Of a stretch of DNA of 64,000 bases, positions 8,717 to 18,411 are shown piece after piece. The first letter of the stretch is position 1, and the number at the start of each line of letters is the position of its first letter. The position numbers and the translations under genes are program-made. The stretch is from positions 3,871,315 to 3,935,314 of the forward strand of contig NZ_KB217478.1 in the NCBI RefSeq assembly GCF_000331305.1, read 5' to 3'. The notes beneath the pieces were generated by a model. It was not told the DNA's origin. It searched no databases and worked only from the letters and a program-made list of their open reading frames with translations. Origin of the DNA: Calothrix sp. PCC 7103. Its GTDB lineage: Bacteria; Cyanobacteriota; Cyanobacteriia; Cyanobacteriales; Nostocaceae.

Positions 8717-9718
8717 ATGAGAAAAACTTGCACAACGATGCGGTTAAATGCCGCTTTTAGAGTAATGACAAAATCATTGCTCGTTGTGATAGCAGCTGTG
8801 GGAATTATTTTCACCAGCGATATCGCATTACCCCAAACTGCTGCTGCATACCCTTTTTGGGCGCAGCAAACCTACCCAGAAACCCCTCGTGAACCGACCG
8901 GACGGATTGTTTGCGCGAATTGTCACCTTGCTGCAAAACCAGCTGAAGTTGAAGTTCCTCAAGCTGTACTACCTGACACTGTATTTGAAGCGGTTGTTAA
9001 AATCCCCTACGATACTAGCGTGCAGCAGGTGGGTGCGGATGGTTCCAAGGTTGGTCTAAACGTTGGCGCCGTATTAATGCTTCCCGATGGTTTTAAAATT
9101 GCACCCGAAGAGCGTATTCCTGAAGAAATGAAGGAAAAGCTCAACGGTGTATATTACCAACCTTATCGTGAAGATAAAGAGAATGTTGTTTTGGTAGGAC
9201 CCTTACCAGGAGAACAGTATCAAGAAATTATATTCCCTGTTCTTTCTCCTGACCCAAGAAGCGACAAGAGTGTCCAGTTTGGTAAATACTCGGTTCACTT
9301 AGGCGCCAACCGTGGACGTGGACAAGTTTACCCTACAGGTGAAAAGAGCAACAATAATCAATACACCGCTCCTGCTGCTGGTACTATCAGCAAAATAACC
9401 AAGCAAGAGGACGAAGACGGTAACGTCAAGTATGCGGTTGATATTCAGAGCGAAGAAGGAAAAACAGTTACCGAACTAGTTCCTGCTGGACCTGAGTTGA
9501 TTGTATCGGAAGGACAAACTGTAAAATCTGGTGACGCGCTCACCAATAACCCTAACGTTGGTGGTTTCGGGCAGAAAGACACCGAAATCGTACTTCAAGA
9601 TGCTACCCGTGTGGGCTGGTTAGTTGGATTTGTTTCTTTAACCATGCTCGCGCAAGTAATGCTGGTTTTGAAGAAGAAACAAGTAGAAAAAGTCCAAGCT
9701 GCCGAAATGAATTTCTAA
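8717..9718 (+). CDS. petA: Cytochrome f precursor
   Basis: A 333-residue precursor. A signal peptide (about 1-44, ending AAA) precedes mature [19 protein letters not shown]; Tyr45 would be the amino-terminal axial haem ligand, and CANCH (66-70) binds haem c. A large lumenal beta domain follows with the usual long insert, and a C-terminal helix ([20 protein letters not shown]) leads to a short stromal tail. It takes electrons from the Rieske protein and reduces plastocyanin or cytochrome c6. It is the second gene of petC-petA, with a short hairpin and T-run 40-60 bases after its stop. The first Met is chosen because known cyanobacterial cytochromes f have similarly extended signal peptides. 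Confidence 0.98.
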   Translation: MRKTCTTMRLNAAFRVMTKSLLVVIAAVGIIFTSDIALPQTAAAYPFWAQQTYPETPREPTGRIVCANCHLAAKPAEVEVPQAVLPDTVFEAVVKIPYDTSVQQVGADGSKVGLNVGAVLMLPDGFKIAPEERIPEEMKEKLNGVYYQPYREDKENVVLVGPLPGEQYQEIIFPVLSPDPRSDKSVQFGKYSVHLGANRGRGQVYPTGEKSNNNQYTAPAAGTISKITKQEDEDGNVKYAVDIQSEEGKTVTELVPAGPELIVSEGQTVKSGDALTNNPNVGGFGQKDTEIVLQDATRVGWLVGFVSLTMLAQVMLVLKKKQVEKVQAAEMNF

Positions 9719-9754
9719 ATCTTGGTCAAATTAAATCAATATTTTACTATCTAA

Positions 9755-9782
9755 GACAGGTTAAACACCTGCCTTTTTTATT
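9755..9782 (+). terminator. Probable rho-independent terminator of petCA
   Basis: CAGGT (9757-9761) pairs with ACCTG (9767-9771), followed by CC and a run of six T. The stem is short (5 bp, plus a possible outer pair). It lies 39-64 bases past the petA stop. Confidence 0.6.
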
Positions 9783-9823
9783 TTAAGTAAGTGGGGCTAT
9801 ACCTCACATACAATCTTCAAAAA

Positions 9824-10450
9824 TTAATAACAAACAAAATATACAGGTTTATGAGTGCGAATAAAATTCGTCATAATATCTCTTTCATTAGTAGTAGGTG
9901 TTGCAAAACAACCTGCTGTACCACTATTAGAATTTTGCCTCAAAGCAGAAGGGTCATAGTGAACTCCAAGCTCTGTACGTCCAGTTGTAAAAGTGGGTGT
10001 CATTGATGACCATACACCACCAAACTCGCCATCTTTAAACTCTACAACTCCAGGAAAATCAAACTTATAAACACCAAAGGGTAGAGGCGCCTGAGAACCT
10101 GCTACATCTGATGGTGTTTGGTTGTTTGCCCGACCAGATACTCCACGCACAGTGTTTATAACTCTACCGTTACTATCTATCAAACGAGCATTATATACTC
10201 TTAATCCATTAATATTTACTGTTGTGCGATTAGCAACTATGCGGGCGCCACGAATAACAGTTATAAAATCATTTGCAATCCAACGATTAGCTCCAATTTG
10301 TACCCATTTTCTAGAGCCTGAAAATACAGGTTCACTAATTACATTTACTTCTGTACCGTTAACTAAAGAACCAACTGGTTCACCGTTTGCGCGATTACGA
10401 ACTGTAAGAGAATCGCCATCTTTTGTAGAAACATATGCAGTGAAAGCCAT
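9824..10450 (-). CDS. SH3-like domain plus L,D-transpeptidase-like catalytic domain protein
   Basis: 208 residues. The N-terminal 65 residues look like a bacterial SH3 domain (DSLTVRNRANGEPVGSLVNGTEV, then RKWVQIGANRWIANDFI). The C-terminal part contains GVYKFDFPG, LGVHYDPSA with His164, and NSGTAGCFATP with Cys181. A His followed by Ser-x-x-x-Gly-Cys resembles the active site of YkuD-type L,D-transpeptidases or related cysteine amidases acting on peptidoglycan. No signal peptide or membrane helix is visible, so export would need another route, or the enzyme works at lysis. It is monocistronic between petA and a small membrane protein gene. The family call is by motif only. Confidence 0.6.
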   Translation of the reverse strand: MAFTAYVSTKDGDSLTVRNRANGEPVGSLVNGTEVNVISEPVFSGSRKWVQIGANRWIANDFITVIRGARIVANRTTVNINGLRVYNARLIDSNGRVINTVRGVSGRANNQTPSDVAGSQAPLPFGVYKFDFPGVVEFKDGEFGGVWSSMTPTFTTGRTELGVHYDPSALRQNSNSGTAGCFATPTTNERDIMTNFIRTHKPVYFVCY

Positions 10451-10723
10451 TAGTTTATACCTTATAAATAATTAAAGTTATTAGATTTGCTTTTGTTTTG
10501 GTAATAAATACTTCAATTTATCAAAGAATAATTCCTGAAAATTGCAGCGCTCAGGATTTTAAATTGGTAAACGGCGCCTATCACTAAGTCTTATCGTAAA
10601 AGGTACGGTATACCGAACCCAATATTCCGGAAACCACACCAATGTTAAACTTGCAACTTATGTAACAAATACTTTACATTAATTTACATAAGTTAATAAA
10701 ACTTGATTAGGAGCTAAAACGTT

Positions 10724-10951
10724 ATGATGACTGTATTAATTTCATTGTTTGTAGTAGGTTGGGTTGCTGTTTCGTTGATTGGTAGCTTGGCGTATTTCAT
10801 GGGTGAGCAGACTAAACCTATCCATGAGCGTAACTGGAGTTCTGACTTTGATAAGTTGGCTTATACTATTACAGGTAAGAATGTTGACTACAGTGAGCGC
10901 ATTCCTGCTTATGCGATGGATGCTTATGCGAGTCAAGTTATTAAAGGTTAA
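10724..10951 (+). CDS. Small single-pass membrane protein, possibly Psb35-like (photosystem II assembly)
   Basis: 75 residues: one N-terminal membrane helix (about 3-25, TVLISLFVVGWVAVSLIGSLAYF), then a short soluble tail with GEQTKPIHERNW, DFDKLAYTITGKNVDYSERIPAYAMDAYASQ. I recall this layout and the tail motifs from a conserved cyanobacterial small protein annotated as Psb35, which stabilises the CP47 module of photosystem II; I cannot confirm the match here. TAGGAG lies about 10 bases before ATG 10724. A strong terminator follows. It is not cotranscribed with any neighbour. Confidence 0.65.
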   Translation: MMTVLISLFVVGWVAVSLIGSLAYFMGEQTKPIHERNWSSDFDKLAYTITGKNVDYSERIPAYAMDAYASQVIKG

Positions 10952-10984
10952 GTGTGAAAGCTTGTTTTTAATGAATATCAATAT

Positions 10985-11019
10985 AAAAAAGAACCTCTTC
11001 AGTACAGAGGTTCTTTTTT
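10985..11019. terminator. Strong bidirectional rho-independent terminator
   Basis: GAACCTCT (10991-10998) pairs perfectly with AGAGGTTC (11006-11013) around a 7-base loop. Six A on the left and six T on the right extend the stem and give U-tracts in both directions. It separates the + strand small membrane protein gene from the convergent gene ending at 11060. Confidence 0.92.
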
Positions 11020-11059
11020 GAATTCACAGGCAAGGATAGTTCAGTTTTGTATACCTGTG

Positions 11060-11665
11060 CTACAAGAAGGTTGGTTTTTTGATTTTTCGCTCACGAATGG
11101 TTCCTGCTTGACAGTCGCGTAACCATGCATCAACAGCTTGACCAACTACACCATTACTACTATCGCGCGGTGGACTGGGAACTTGTTTACTTACCGGGAA
11201 TGAGCCAGTTTGAGTAAACATCATGACTTTACGCCAACCTGTACTAGTTTTCGTTACCAGTAGCCAGTGAAATTCTTGTAACTCTACAGCTTGCTTTGCT
11301 ATATACCGTCGCTCTAACGTTGTAAAAAATATTTGTTCGACACCTTCAGAAAGAGTTTTTGCCGTATTTTCACTCGTAACATTTGGATTTAGTGGCAAAG
11401 GTTTAAATTCTGGTCTACCAGCAGTAAGCATGTAGCCGAAAGTGTCGCCTCTGCGAGTCAGGCGCCTAGCACGTTGAGTAGCACGATTTGCGTAGCTAGG
11501 CAAATCCCCCATTAGGTTAGTAATAATCAATTCTAGATTTTGCTCTCGACACAAGCTCTCGCTTTTGTTAACACCCCAAACAGGCAACGAGGATACATTC
11601 GAGACAAATAGCCACAACCCACATACGAAGCACAAGCTATAACTTTTCCCGACTGTCAATATCAT
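11060..11665 (-). CDS. Secreted/periplasmic cyanobacterial hypothetical protein
   Basis: 201 residues with a hydrophobic N-terminus ([23 protein letters not shown]) fitting a signal peptide, then a mixed alpha/beta region. Visible features are two cysteines (C39 in [10 protein letters not shown] in [14 protein letters not shown]) that could form a disulphide, and a basic [13 protein letters not shown] stretch. I do not recognise a named family. Its start overlaps the end of pyrF by 4 bases, so it is probably the last gene of tyrS-pyrF-this gene and translationally coupled to pyrF. The bidirectional terminator at 10985-11019 ends it. Confidence 0.75.
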   Translation of the reverse strand: MILTVGKSYSLCFVCGLWLFVSNVSSLPVWGVNKSESLCREQNLELIITNLMGDLPSYANRATQRARRLTRRGDTFGYMLTAGRPEFKPLPLNPNVTSENTAKTLSEGVEQIFFTTLERRYIAKQAVELQEFHWLLVTKTSTGWRKVMMFTQTGSFPVSKQVPSPPRDSSNGVVGQAVDAWLRDCQAGTIRERKIKKPTFL

Positions 11666-12372
11666 ACTATTGCCACTTCATCGCATATCATTTTCCAGGC
11701 TAGCGCAGGTTCCTTGGCGGCGGTGATGGGACGACCGATAACAAGGAAACTGGCGCCTGCTTGGAATGCTTTTTTGGGGGTAAAAGTGCGTTTTTGGTCG
11801 CCTTTTTCCGCCCAATCCGGACGAACACCAGGACATACTAGCATCCAACCATCACCACATGTATTACGTAGTTGTGCCACTTCTTGAGGTGAACACACGG
11901 CGCCATCCAAGCCAGCTTCTTTTGCCATTAATGCCATTTGTAAGGCATATTCGGGCAGTTCTAGAGGTATTCTCAGGTCAAAAGCTAATTGGCGCGAAGA
12001 AATGCTGGTAAGCAAGGTAATAGTAATTAATTTGGGGGGTTCAACGCCTGCAATTGCGGCACCTTCTTTGACTGCTTCGGTTGCTTTCATTAAAGCGTCA
12101 CGTCCATTTGTAGCATGAACAGTCAGTAAATCTACGCCATAACGCCCAGCAGCACGACAGGCGCCTGCAACAGTATTAGGTATATCATGAAATTTCAAAT
12201 CAAGGAAAATTCGTTTTTGACGAGATTTTAAAATTTCGAGAATTAGTGGTCCAGTGCTTGTAAAAAGCTCCAACCCAACCTTCCAAAAAGTAACTTCGGG
12301 TAATTTGTCAATAAGTGCCACAGCATCATCAATTGTTGCGACATCTAGGGGAACGATTATTTTGTTGGACAT
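11662..12372 (-). CDS. pyrF: Orotidine 5'-phosphate decarboxylase
   Basis: About 236 residues from the Met of [13 protein letters not shown]. Markers of the OMP decarboxylase barrel are PLDV at the start, [14 protein letters not shown], the catalytic [14 protein letters not shown] loop (Asp-Lys-x-x-Asp) and, near the end, VCPGVRPDW and [14 protein letters not shown]. It makes UMP in the last step of pyrimidine synthesis. The frame is open 8 codons further up (to 12396), and the chosen start gives the usual family N-terminus. It lies between tyrS and an overlapping secreted-protein gene. A GGTGGC/GCCACC hairpin (12431-12446) sits in the gap to tyrS. Confidence 0.95.
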   Translation of the reverse strand: MSNKIIVPLDVATIDDAVALIDKLPEVTFWKVGLELFTSTGPLILEILKSRQKRIFLDLKFHDIPNTVAGACRAAGRYGVDLLTVHATNGRDALMKATEAVKEGAAIAGVEPPKLITITLLTSISSRQLAFDLRIPLELPEYALQMALMAKEAGLDGAVCSPQEVAQLRNTCGDGWMLVCPGVRPDWAEKGDQKRTFTPKKAFQAGASFLVIGRPITAAKEPALAWKMICDEVAIV

Positions 12373-12451
12373 CGTGGTAGGGGCAATCATGCACAAATGC
12401 GATAAAAAGAGACGCGAGAAATTGAAGTAAGGTGGCTGATGCCACCCTACA

Positions 12452-13699
12452 TTACGGTATCAGGCGAATAAAATTTTTCTTTCCTAGTTGCAAAACTTTA
12501 CCGTGTAACTCTTCAGGGTTTTGAAAAGTCATTTCGGCATCAGAGACCTTCTCGGAATCCAACTTTACCCCCCCTTCCTGAATCTTACGCCTACCTTCAC
12601 CACCGCTTTTACACAACCCACTTAAATTTAAAATAGAAGCTAACCGCGCAGGAAATTCAAGCCCAGATAAAGAAAATTCTGGAATATCTCCTTGCTGACC
12701 TGCTGATTCTGCTGCTTTTTTCGCTTCGGCGGCGGCTACTTCTCCGTGGTACTGTTTAACTATTTCCCAAGCTAGGAGTTTTTGCTTATCGCGTGCTTCT
12801 GTGGGCAAACTATCTAAAGGTAAATCTGTTAACAGTTCAAAATAAGATTCCAACAAATTATCAGGTGTTGCTTGAAGCTTTTGGTATTTATTATTCGGAT
12901 GCTCTGATAAACCTATGTAATTATTCAGAGACTTCGACATTTTTTGTACACCATCAGTGCCTATTAAAATCGGTGTTAATAAACCAAACTGAGGTTTCTG
13001 CCCAAAATGGCGCTGTAAGTCACGCCCAACTGCAATGTTAAATTTTTGGTCAGTACCACCTAATTCAACATCTGACTCGACGGCAACAGAATCATAACCC
13101 TGCATTAACGGATACAGGAACTCATGAAGGAAAATAGGATTCTGTGCTTTATACCGTATGTCAAATCCTTCTTTCTCAAGCATTTGTCCTACAGTCATTG
13201 TAGAAAGTAACTCTAAAATTTTGGCTAAATCCAGTTTGGCTAGCCATTCCGAGTTATAACGGATTTCAAGACGGTTGGGTGTATCAAAATCTAATATGGG
13301 ACGTACTTGGTCAAGATAAGTTTTGGCATTTTCACGCACTTCTTCTGTAGTTAATTGGCGCCTGACATCAGATTTACCTGTTGGGTCGCCAATACGAGCG
13401 GTAAAATCACCAATAATCAAAACTGCTGTATGTCCTGCATCCTGAAAAGCTCGTAATTTTCGCACAGGTATGCTATGACCTAAATGTATATCTGTGCCAG
13501 TAGCATCAATACCTAACTTTACTCGCAAAGGACGGTTAATTTTTGTTAACAAATCTTCAAGATTTTCAGTTTCGCTTGCCTTGTCGGTAGCATGTGGGAA
13601 AATTTCTACAGTACCACGATGCAACCACGTTCGGGGGCGCGCTCCTACAGGAGTCTGTTGTAGAGTCTTTAGGGAAGACTGATTAGTTATACTTTGCAC
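12452..13699 (-). CDS. tyrS: Tyrosyl-tRNA synthetase
   Basis: 415 residues. Class I signatures are HLGHS (72-76, HIGH motif) after GIDATGTD, and KMSKS near 253-257. A C-terminal S4-like RNA-binding domain follows ([21 protein letters not shown]). KMSKS followed by LNNYIGL places it in the TyrRS group sometimes called TyrZ. It charges tRNA-Tyr. It is first in a minus-strand cluster with pyrF. Upstream lies a 142-base region divergent to the PBP gene. Nothing essential is missing. Confidence 0.97.
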   Translation of the reverse strand: MQSITNQSSLKTLQQTPVGARPRTWLHRGTVEIFPHATDKASETENLEDLLTKINRPLRVKLGIDATGTDIHLGHSIPVRKLRAFQDAGHTAVLIIGDFTARIGDPTGKSDVRRQLTTEEVRENAKTYLDQVRPILDFDTPNRLEIRYNSEWLAKLDLAKILELLSTMTVGQMLEKEGFDIRYKAQNPIFLHEFLYPLMQGYDSVAVESDVELGGTDQKFNIAVGRDLQRHFGQKPQFGLLTPILIGTDGVQKMSKSLNNYIGLSEHPNNKYQKLQATPDNLLESYFELLTDLPLDSLPTEARDKQKLLAWEIVKQYHGEVAAAEAKKAAESAGQQGDIPEFSLSGLEFPARLASILNLSGLCKSGGEGRRKIQEGGVKLDSEKVSDAEMTFQNPEELHGKVLQLGKKNFIRLIP

Positions 13700-13841
13700 A
13701 AATTTATGTCAGGTTAATTACAGTCAATATAAATTTAACGCCCAGGTTTTGGAGCCAAACTAATATAATTACAAAAAATCAACCGCGAGCAAAGCCCTTT
13801 TGAAAATATACTTACATATACAAGTGAGGAAGTAAAATCCC

Positions 13842-15764
13842 GTGTCGTCTAGGACTTTTGAAGATAAAAACCCCCGAGGTCAGACTGCATCTGGTTTTGA
13901 GTTTATAAAGGGAGTTGGTCAGGTAACTGGCGGCACCTTACTCGCCATTACCATGTTGACAAGTTCGATTGTTGCTGGAGGGCTGGTAGGATTAGCGATT
14001 AGCTTCCGCAATCTCCCCGATGTCAGACAGCTACGCAATTTTTTCCCCTCTGAAACCACTTACGTCTATGATGTTAAGGGTAAACTCCTAGCGAGTATCC
14101 ACGGGGAAGCAAACCGCGAAGTAGTACCTCTTGACCGTATTTCACCAAATATTAAGCGCGCGGTACTCGCGAGCGAAGACAGTGACTTTTATTTTCACCA
14201 CGGTATTAATCCTAAAGGTGTTGGACGCGCCCTAGCTAGCAACCTCAGAGGTGGAGGTGTTCGCGAGGGTGGTTCGACGATTACGATGCAGTTGGTGAAA
14301 AATTTATTTTTATCGCGTCGTCGTGAATTTACCCGTAAAATCGCAGAAGCAGTACTTGCTGTTCGTTTAGAGCAAATTCTCTCCAAAGACCAAATATTAG
14401 AAATGTACCTCAACCAAGTTTATTGGGGTCATAATAATTATGGTGTGCAAACTGCAGCGCGTAGTTACTTTAACAAAGCTGCTGAGAATTTAACTTTAGC
14501 AGAATCCGCGATGATGGCTGCTTTAATTCAGGCGCCGGAAGAATATAGCCCCTTTGCTTCAATGAAAAAAGCGAAGGAACAGCAGGAAATTGTGCTAGGA
14601 CGAATGCTCACATTGGGTTGGATAACTCAAGCCGAACACGACCAAGCAGTAAGTGAAAAAATCAAACTAGGTAAAATCCGTTCGTTCCAAGGTAGCGCAT
14701 TACCTTATATAACGAACGCAGTATCATCAGAATTAGCCAAAAAATTTGGACGTGAATCACTGCTAAAAGGCGGGATGCGCGTCCAAACAACCGTTGATTC
14801 TGAGTTTCAACGCATGGCGGAAGAAACTGTTGGCAAGTGGCACGGAAGACTTTTACGTCAAGGTTTATATAAAAACCAAATAGCTTTGGTAGCTGTTGAC
14901 CCCAGAACGCACTTTATTAAAGCGCTTGTGGGTGGTGTCGATGCCAAAACTAGTGAATTTAACCGCGCGACCCAAGCTTTACGCCAACCAGGTTCATCAT
15001 TTAAGCCATTCGTTTACTACGCAGCTTTTGCAACTGGTAAATACGCACCAGGCTCAACAGTAGTAGATTCTCCAGTTAGCTACCGTGATGGTAGTGGCTG
15101 GTATTTTCCAAGAAACTACGATGGTGGTTTCGCAGGTCCTATGTCAATTCGTACTGCCCTAGCACAGTCGCGTAACATTCCAGTTATTAAAATTGGTAAA
15201 GCGATAGGCATGAATAAAGTCGTGGAAACCTGTCGCACCTTGGGAATTATGAGTCCAATGGAACCTGTAACTTCGCTACCATTGGGTGCCATAGGTGTAA
15301 CACCATTAGAAATGGCTAGTGCTTACGCTACTTTCGCGAACTACGGTTGGCAATCTCCGTCAACCGTGATTATGCGCGTCACCGATAGTAGCGGTAATGT
15401 CATGCTTGATAATACGCCGAAACCCCAATTGGTTCTTGACCCTTGGGCAAGTGCCTCAACTATTGATATTATGCGTGCGGTAATTACTGAGGGTACAGGT
15501 AAAAACGCGGCAATTGGGCGCCCAGCAGCAGGTAAAACGGGTACAACATCTTCAGAAAAAGATATTTGGTTCGTAGGAACTGTACCGCAATTAACAACAG
15601 CTGTTTGGGTCGGTCGAGACGACAACCGACAACTCGCAAGTGGCGCCACGGGTGGTGGGATGGTAACTCCTATCTGGGCTGAATTCATGCAACGCGCACT
15701 CAAAGGAGTACCAGTACAAAACTTCAAGCCACCATCACAATTCCAACGTCCAAAATCTGACTAA
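13842..15764 (+). CDS. Class A penicillin-binding protein (PBP1A family)
   Basis: 640 residues from GTG with a good RBS (GTGAGGAAG). One membrane helix (about 28-56) is followed by a GT51 transglycosylase domain: LASEDSDFYFHHGI with catalytic Glu112, and GGSTITMQLVKNLFL. The transpeptidase domain has SSFK (about 385-388, nucleophile Ser), a SRN triad element (AQSRNIPV) and KTGTTS (about 565). It polymerises and cross-links peptidoglycan in the periplasm. The length is short for a PBP1A, with no long C-terminal extension. It is monocistronic, with a palindromic repeat after the stop. Confidence 0.95.
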   Translation: MSSRTFEDKNPRGQTASGFEFIKGVGQVTGGTLLAITMLTSSIVAGGLVGLAISFRNLPDVRQLRNFFPSETTYVYDVKGKLLASIHGEANREVVPLDRISPNIKRAVLASEDSDFYFHHGINPKGVGRALASNLRGGGVREGGSTITMQLVKNLFLSRRREFTRKIAEAVLAVRLEQILSKDQILEMYLNQVYWGHNNYGVQTAARSYFNKAAENLTLAESAMMAALIQAPEEYSPFASMKKAKEQQEIVLGRMLTLGWITQAEHDQAVSEKIKLGKIRSFQGSALPYITNAVSSELAKKFGRESLLKGGMRVQTTVDSEFQRMAEETVGKWHGRLLRQGLYKNQIALVAVDPRTHFIKALVGGVDAKTSEFNRATQALRQPGSSFKPFVYYAAFATGKYAPGSTVVDSPVSYRDGSGWYFPRNYDGGFAGPMSIRTALAQSRNIPVIKIGKAIGMNKVVETCRTLGIMSPMEPVTSLPLGAIGVTPLEMASAYATFANYGWQSPSTVIMRVTDSSGNVMLDNTPKPQLVLDPWASASTIDIMRAVITEGTGKNAAIGRPAAGKTGTTSSEKDIWFVGTVPQLTTAVWVGRDDNRQLASGATGGGMVTPIWAEFMQRALKGVPVQNFKPPSQFQRPKSD

Positions 15765-15773
15765 AATACACGT

Positions 15774-15833
15774 TGTAGAGACGTGATTAATGCCTGCGGG
15801 AAATCCTGCGGATTACACGTCTCTGTCTCTACA
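15774..15833. repeat. TGTAGAGACG-type palindromic repeat, copy 2 (with central insertion)
   Basis: TGTAGAGACGTGATTAAT at the left and ATTACACGTCTCT plus GTCTCTACA at the right flank a small internal hairpin (CTGCGGGAAATCCTGCG). It lies between the convergent PBP and DUF1825 genes and may serve as their shared terminator structure. Confidence 0.8.
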
Positions 15834-16157
15834 TTATTTTTGTTTTTCAAGTTCTGCTTTCATGCGCTGCAAGGTCATATCCATTTGGTCAAACATCTGT
15901 TGTGGGGTAACACCAAACTGACCAAGCTGGGTCTTGAGCTGTTCCATTGTCATTTGTGCCATAAAGTCTTCGGATAGCTCAAAGCGCTTCATAAAAATTC
16001 GATAGCGCTCCATCATTGCTTCCATTTGTTCGATGAACAACTTTTTGCCTTCACGGTCAAATTTACCGTAACCATTACCAAGTTTAATCAAAGCTTGGTA
16101 ATCATCAAACAGCAGCTTTGCTTCTTGTTGAATTATGTCAGAGTCAAAGAATCCCAT
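15834..16157 (-). CDS. DUF1825 family protein
   Basis: 107 residues from the Met of MGFFDSDIIQQEAKLLFDDYQ. GGGAG lies 4-8 bases upstream of this ATG, so I prefer 16157 to the longer frame opening at 16193. The protein is all-helical and charged, rich in Met, with FDREGKKLFIEQMEAMMERYRIFMKRFELSEDF as its conserved core. DUF1825 is a cyanobacteria-specific family with no function known to me. The stop lies directly beside a palindromic repeat. Confidence 0.88.
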   Translation of the reverse strand: MGFFDSDIIQQEAKLLFDDYQALIKLGNGYGKFDREGKKLFIEQMEAMMERYRIFMKRFELSEDFMAQMTMEQLKTQLGQFGVTPQQMFDQMDMTLQRMKAELEKQK

Positions 16158-16506
16158 GTTGCTCCCGGTTCGCTGAGTCACAACTCCCAGCAAATTTCTT
16201 ATATTTTTATAACTTTTACCTCTATAATTTCATTCTAGTCTAGGCTGATAATCTGGTAAGCTATGGTTTTTGTACGGTTTTTTACCGCGATTCCAACACT
16301 TGACGCTAAAACCTGCCTTTGTAGGTATTGTGATGGCAAGAATTAGCTGAATCTAATAACCTTTATGAAAAACTTTTACAATATATAGTATACCTTTTTG
16401 TTAAAATCGCACTCAGAAACCCGGTTTCCACACAAAATCATTGTTTTCATTACAAGATATCAATCAGAAAACCCGGTTTCTATAACTTATTCATTAATGC
16501 GCGTCT
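16158..16506. other. Intergenic region with two short palindromes
   Basis: This gap between divergent genes holds two copies of an AGAAACCCGGTTTCT-like palindrome (16415-16428 and 16466-16481). It also holds a GTA-N8-TAC sequence at 16273-16286 that resembles an NtcA core but is too far (over 200 bases) from the next gene to be convincing. No gene was seen. Confidence 0.5.
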
Positions 16507-16878
16507 ATGTTTAAAAATCAGCATAAAAACCGCAGTGTCGCTGCTGTATTAGCTTTTTCTGGAACGCTGACTGTTTCCGGATTACACAAATTTTACCTAG
16601 GACAACCTTTGTGGGGTGTAATATATGTCCTCCTTTCCTGGACACCAATACCAAAAGTTGCCAGTGCCATTGAGGGAGTTTGGTTTTTAGCTCAGGATGA
16701 AGACACTTTTGACCGTAATTTTAACTTAGGTTCCGCAGCCAGAATTTCCCAAGCTGCTGGTAAACAAGTGTCTTCCATTGCAGAAGCACTCCGTGAACTA
16801 GAAGCTTTACGTCAAGATGGCTTAATTACTGAGTACGAATTTGAACAAAAGCGGCGCCAGTTACTTGAGCATATTTAG
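16507..16878 (+). CDS. TM2 domain protein with C-terminal SHOCT-like motif
   Basis: 123 residues. The TM2 core is two membrane helices around GLHKFYLGQPLWGVIYVLLSWTPIPKVASAIEGVWFL, with the conserved FYLG turn. The tail LRELEALRQDGLITEYEFEQKRRQLLEHI is a SHOCT (short C-terminal) motif, common in small membrane proteins of unknown function and thought to oligomerise. The next gene starts 3 bases after its stop, so the two are cotranscribed. Confidence 0.85.
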   Translation: MFKNQHKNRSVAAVLAFSGTLTVSGLHKFYLGQPLWGVIYVLLSWTPIPKVASAIEGVWFLAQDEDTFDRNFNLGSAARISQAAGKQVSSIAEALRELEALRQDGLITEYEFEQKRRQLLEHI

Positions 16879-16881
16879 CTT

Positions 16882-17409
16882 ATGCCATTTTCTTTTAATT
16901 CCAGACTGCAAAAACTGCAAAATCAAATACTTAGTAATCCTTATTACCGTTTGCAGACAGTAGAAGAACTAGCTGTAGCTGCACAACTTGGTATTCGGAT
17001 TGATGCAAATCAAGCTACGGTAGACGATTGGTTAAGACTACCAGGATTTTCGATTCATCAAGCGCGTACACTGGCAGAATTATCACGTTCCGGTGTTAAG
17101 TATTACTGTATAGAAGATATTGCAGCGGCTTTGAGTATATCTCCTGCGCGTTTGGAAGCATTAAAACTAATACTTGATTTTAGTTATTACGACGAAGACG
17201 AATTAGAGATTTCTACTAAGCAAATTAATCCAAACACAGCAACAACAGAAGCGCTGCTGAAAGTTCCATTTATTGAGTTGGCTTTGGCTGAGGCTGTAGT
17301 GAAGAATAGGTTAGACGGTGGACTGTATCGGGATATTGTTGACTTTCAAAGGCGCCTGAATTTACCGGGTGATGTGTTGGCGCAGTTGATGTATTATTTG
17401 AAGTTTTAG
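16882..17409 (+). CDS. Helix-hairpin-helix (ComEA-like) protein
   Basis: 175 residues with two helix-hairpin-helix units: IDANQATVDDWLRLPGFSIHQARTLAEL (about 40-70) and INPNTATTEALLKVPFIELALAEAVVKNR (about 112-143). This N-x-A-x-x-x-x-L-x-x-(L/V)-P pattern is that of ComEA/T2SS-K type DNA- or protein-binding domains. There is no signal peptide, so it is probably cytoplasmic. It overlaps no gene but follows the TM2/SHOCT gene by 3 bases, suggesting a joint role. The specific function is unknown. Confidence 0.75.
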   Translation: MPFSFNSRLQKLQNQILSNPYYRLQTVEELAVAAQLGIRIDANQATVDDWLRLPGFSIHQARTLAELSRSGVKYYCIEDIAAALSISPARLEALKLILDFSYYDEDELEISTKQINPNTATTEALLKVPFIELALAEAVVKNRLDGGLYRDIVDFQRRLNLPGDVLAQLMYYLKF

Positions 17410-17423
17410 GTAGATAGATATAG

Positions 17424-17455
17424 GAGGGGGTGGGCAGGGATGCCCGCTCCACAAT
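17424..17455. repeat. GGGTGGGCA...TGCCCGC imperfect palindrome
   Basis: GGGGGTGGGCAGGGATGCCCGCTCC lies between the convergent HhH and lepB genes. It belongs to a loose family of G/C-rich intergenic hairpins also seen at 35530-35590, 44599-44615, 54150-54180 and 55558-55580; several may act as terminators. Confidence 0.5.
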
Positions 17456-17496
17456 TCAAAATTTATTCAAAATTTGTTCAGAATTTATCAACTAGC

Positions 17497-18096
17497 TTAA
17501 ATTAGACCTGTGCGATTGAAAGGGAAAAACCTAAATACTGCGCGACCGATGACGTTTTCGCTAGGTAAAAATCCCCAATAGCGTGAGTCGTTACTGTCGT
17601 TGCGGTTATCTCCCATGACAAAAAGCTGGTTGGGTGGGACTTGGGTTTTGTTAAATAGCTGTCTTGGGTCTTGCTGGATATAATTATCTTTGAGGTAATC
17701 TTCTTGAAGGGGTGTACCGTTGACATAAACCCTATTTTTAGTAACTTGTATCGAGTCACCTGGTTGACCAATAATACGTTTAATAAAAGCCTGGTCTTTG
17801 GGATATCCCCTTCGCTGTAACTCAGGTGGTGGGGTAAAAACAACAATATCGCCGAAATGGGGTGGATGAAAATGATAAGATACTTTTTCAACTACTAATC
17901 TATCACCCTGATGTAATGTCGGCACCATTGAATCTGAGGGTATATAGCGGGGTTCAGCAATATACGTGCGAATTAAAAACGCTAAAATCAGCGCAATAAC
18001 AACTAAAAAGATATTCTCGCGGACGTTTCGCCAAACTTGGGCTGACGCTGAATTTTGTTTGACATCGCTTTCTTGAGCGCTTTCTTGAGAGGTCAT
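17497..18096 (-). CDS. lepB: Signal peptidase I
   Basis: 199 residues. One membrane helix (about 28-46) precedes the S26 domain: YIPSDSMVPTL with nucleophile Ser56, GDRLVVEK, GDIVVFTPP, FIKRIIGQPGD with general-base Lys106, NRVYVNG and VMGDNRNDSNDSRYWG. It removes signal peptides from exported proteins at the membrane. The short single-helix form is normal in cyanobacteria, which often have more than one paralogue. It stands alone, and its upstream region is the AT-rich DNA before the AAA operon. Confidence 0.96.
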   Translation of the reverse strand: MTSQESAQESDVKQNSASAQVWRNVRENIFLVVIALILAFLIRTYIAEPRYIPSDSMVPTLHQGDRLVVEKVSYHFHPPHFGDIVVFTPPPELQRRGYPKDQAFIKRIIGQPGDSIQVTKNRVYVNGTPLQEDYLKDNYIQQDPRQLFNKTQVPPNQLFVMGDNRNDSNDSRYWGFLPSENVIGRAVFRFFPFNRTGLI

Positions 18097-18411
18097 ATCG
18101 ATAATTAAACCCAGTTATACATTTTCAGACTTGAACTTTGGCGCTTTGGAGCTTTAACGCTGATTATATATAAATATACCCGACTCGCATATACTTTATA
18201 ATTTAAAAAATGATTTTTTTTTAATTGATGATTTATTATTGGCAAATAAAATTTTGTGTTATAAAATTATCGTATTTAAAAAATAACAAAATATTGTAAC
18301 ATTTGATTTAGATTTTTATCAATTATATAATCTACTGTAATGTGTTTTTAATAACACATAAAATTTGATTTTATTGATAATATTAATTATAAATATTTAC
18401 TCCAATAAAAA
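18097..18411. other. Very AT-rich intergenic region upstream of the AAA-ATPase operon
   Basis: 315 bases of DNA clearly richer in A/T than its surroundings, with long A and T runs (18195-18300), between divergent lepB and the first AAA gene. No ORF, RNA or clear -35/-10 pair stands out. Curved or nucleoid-protein-bound DNA at the promoter of the operon is a possible reading. Confidence 0.5.

Noticed and set aside
16273-16286. GTA-N8-TAC (NtcA-like core)
   Set aside because: It is more than 200 bases from the next start with no paired -10 box at the expected distance, and a single such core is common by chance.
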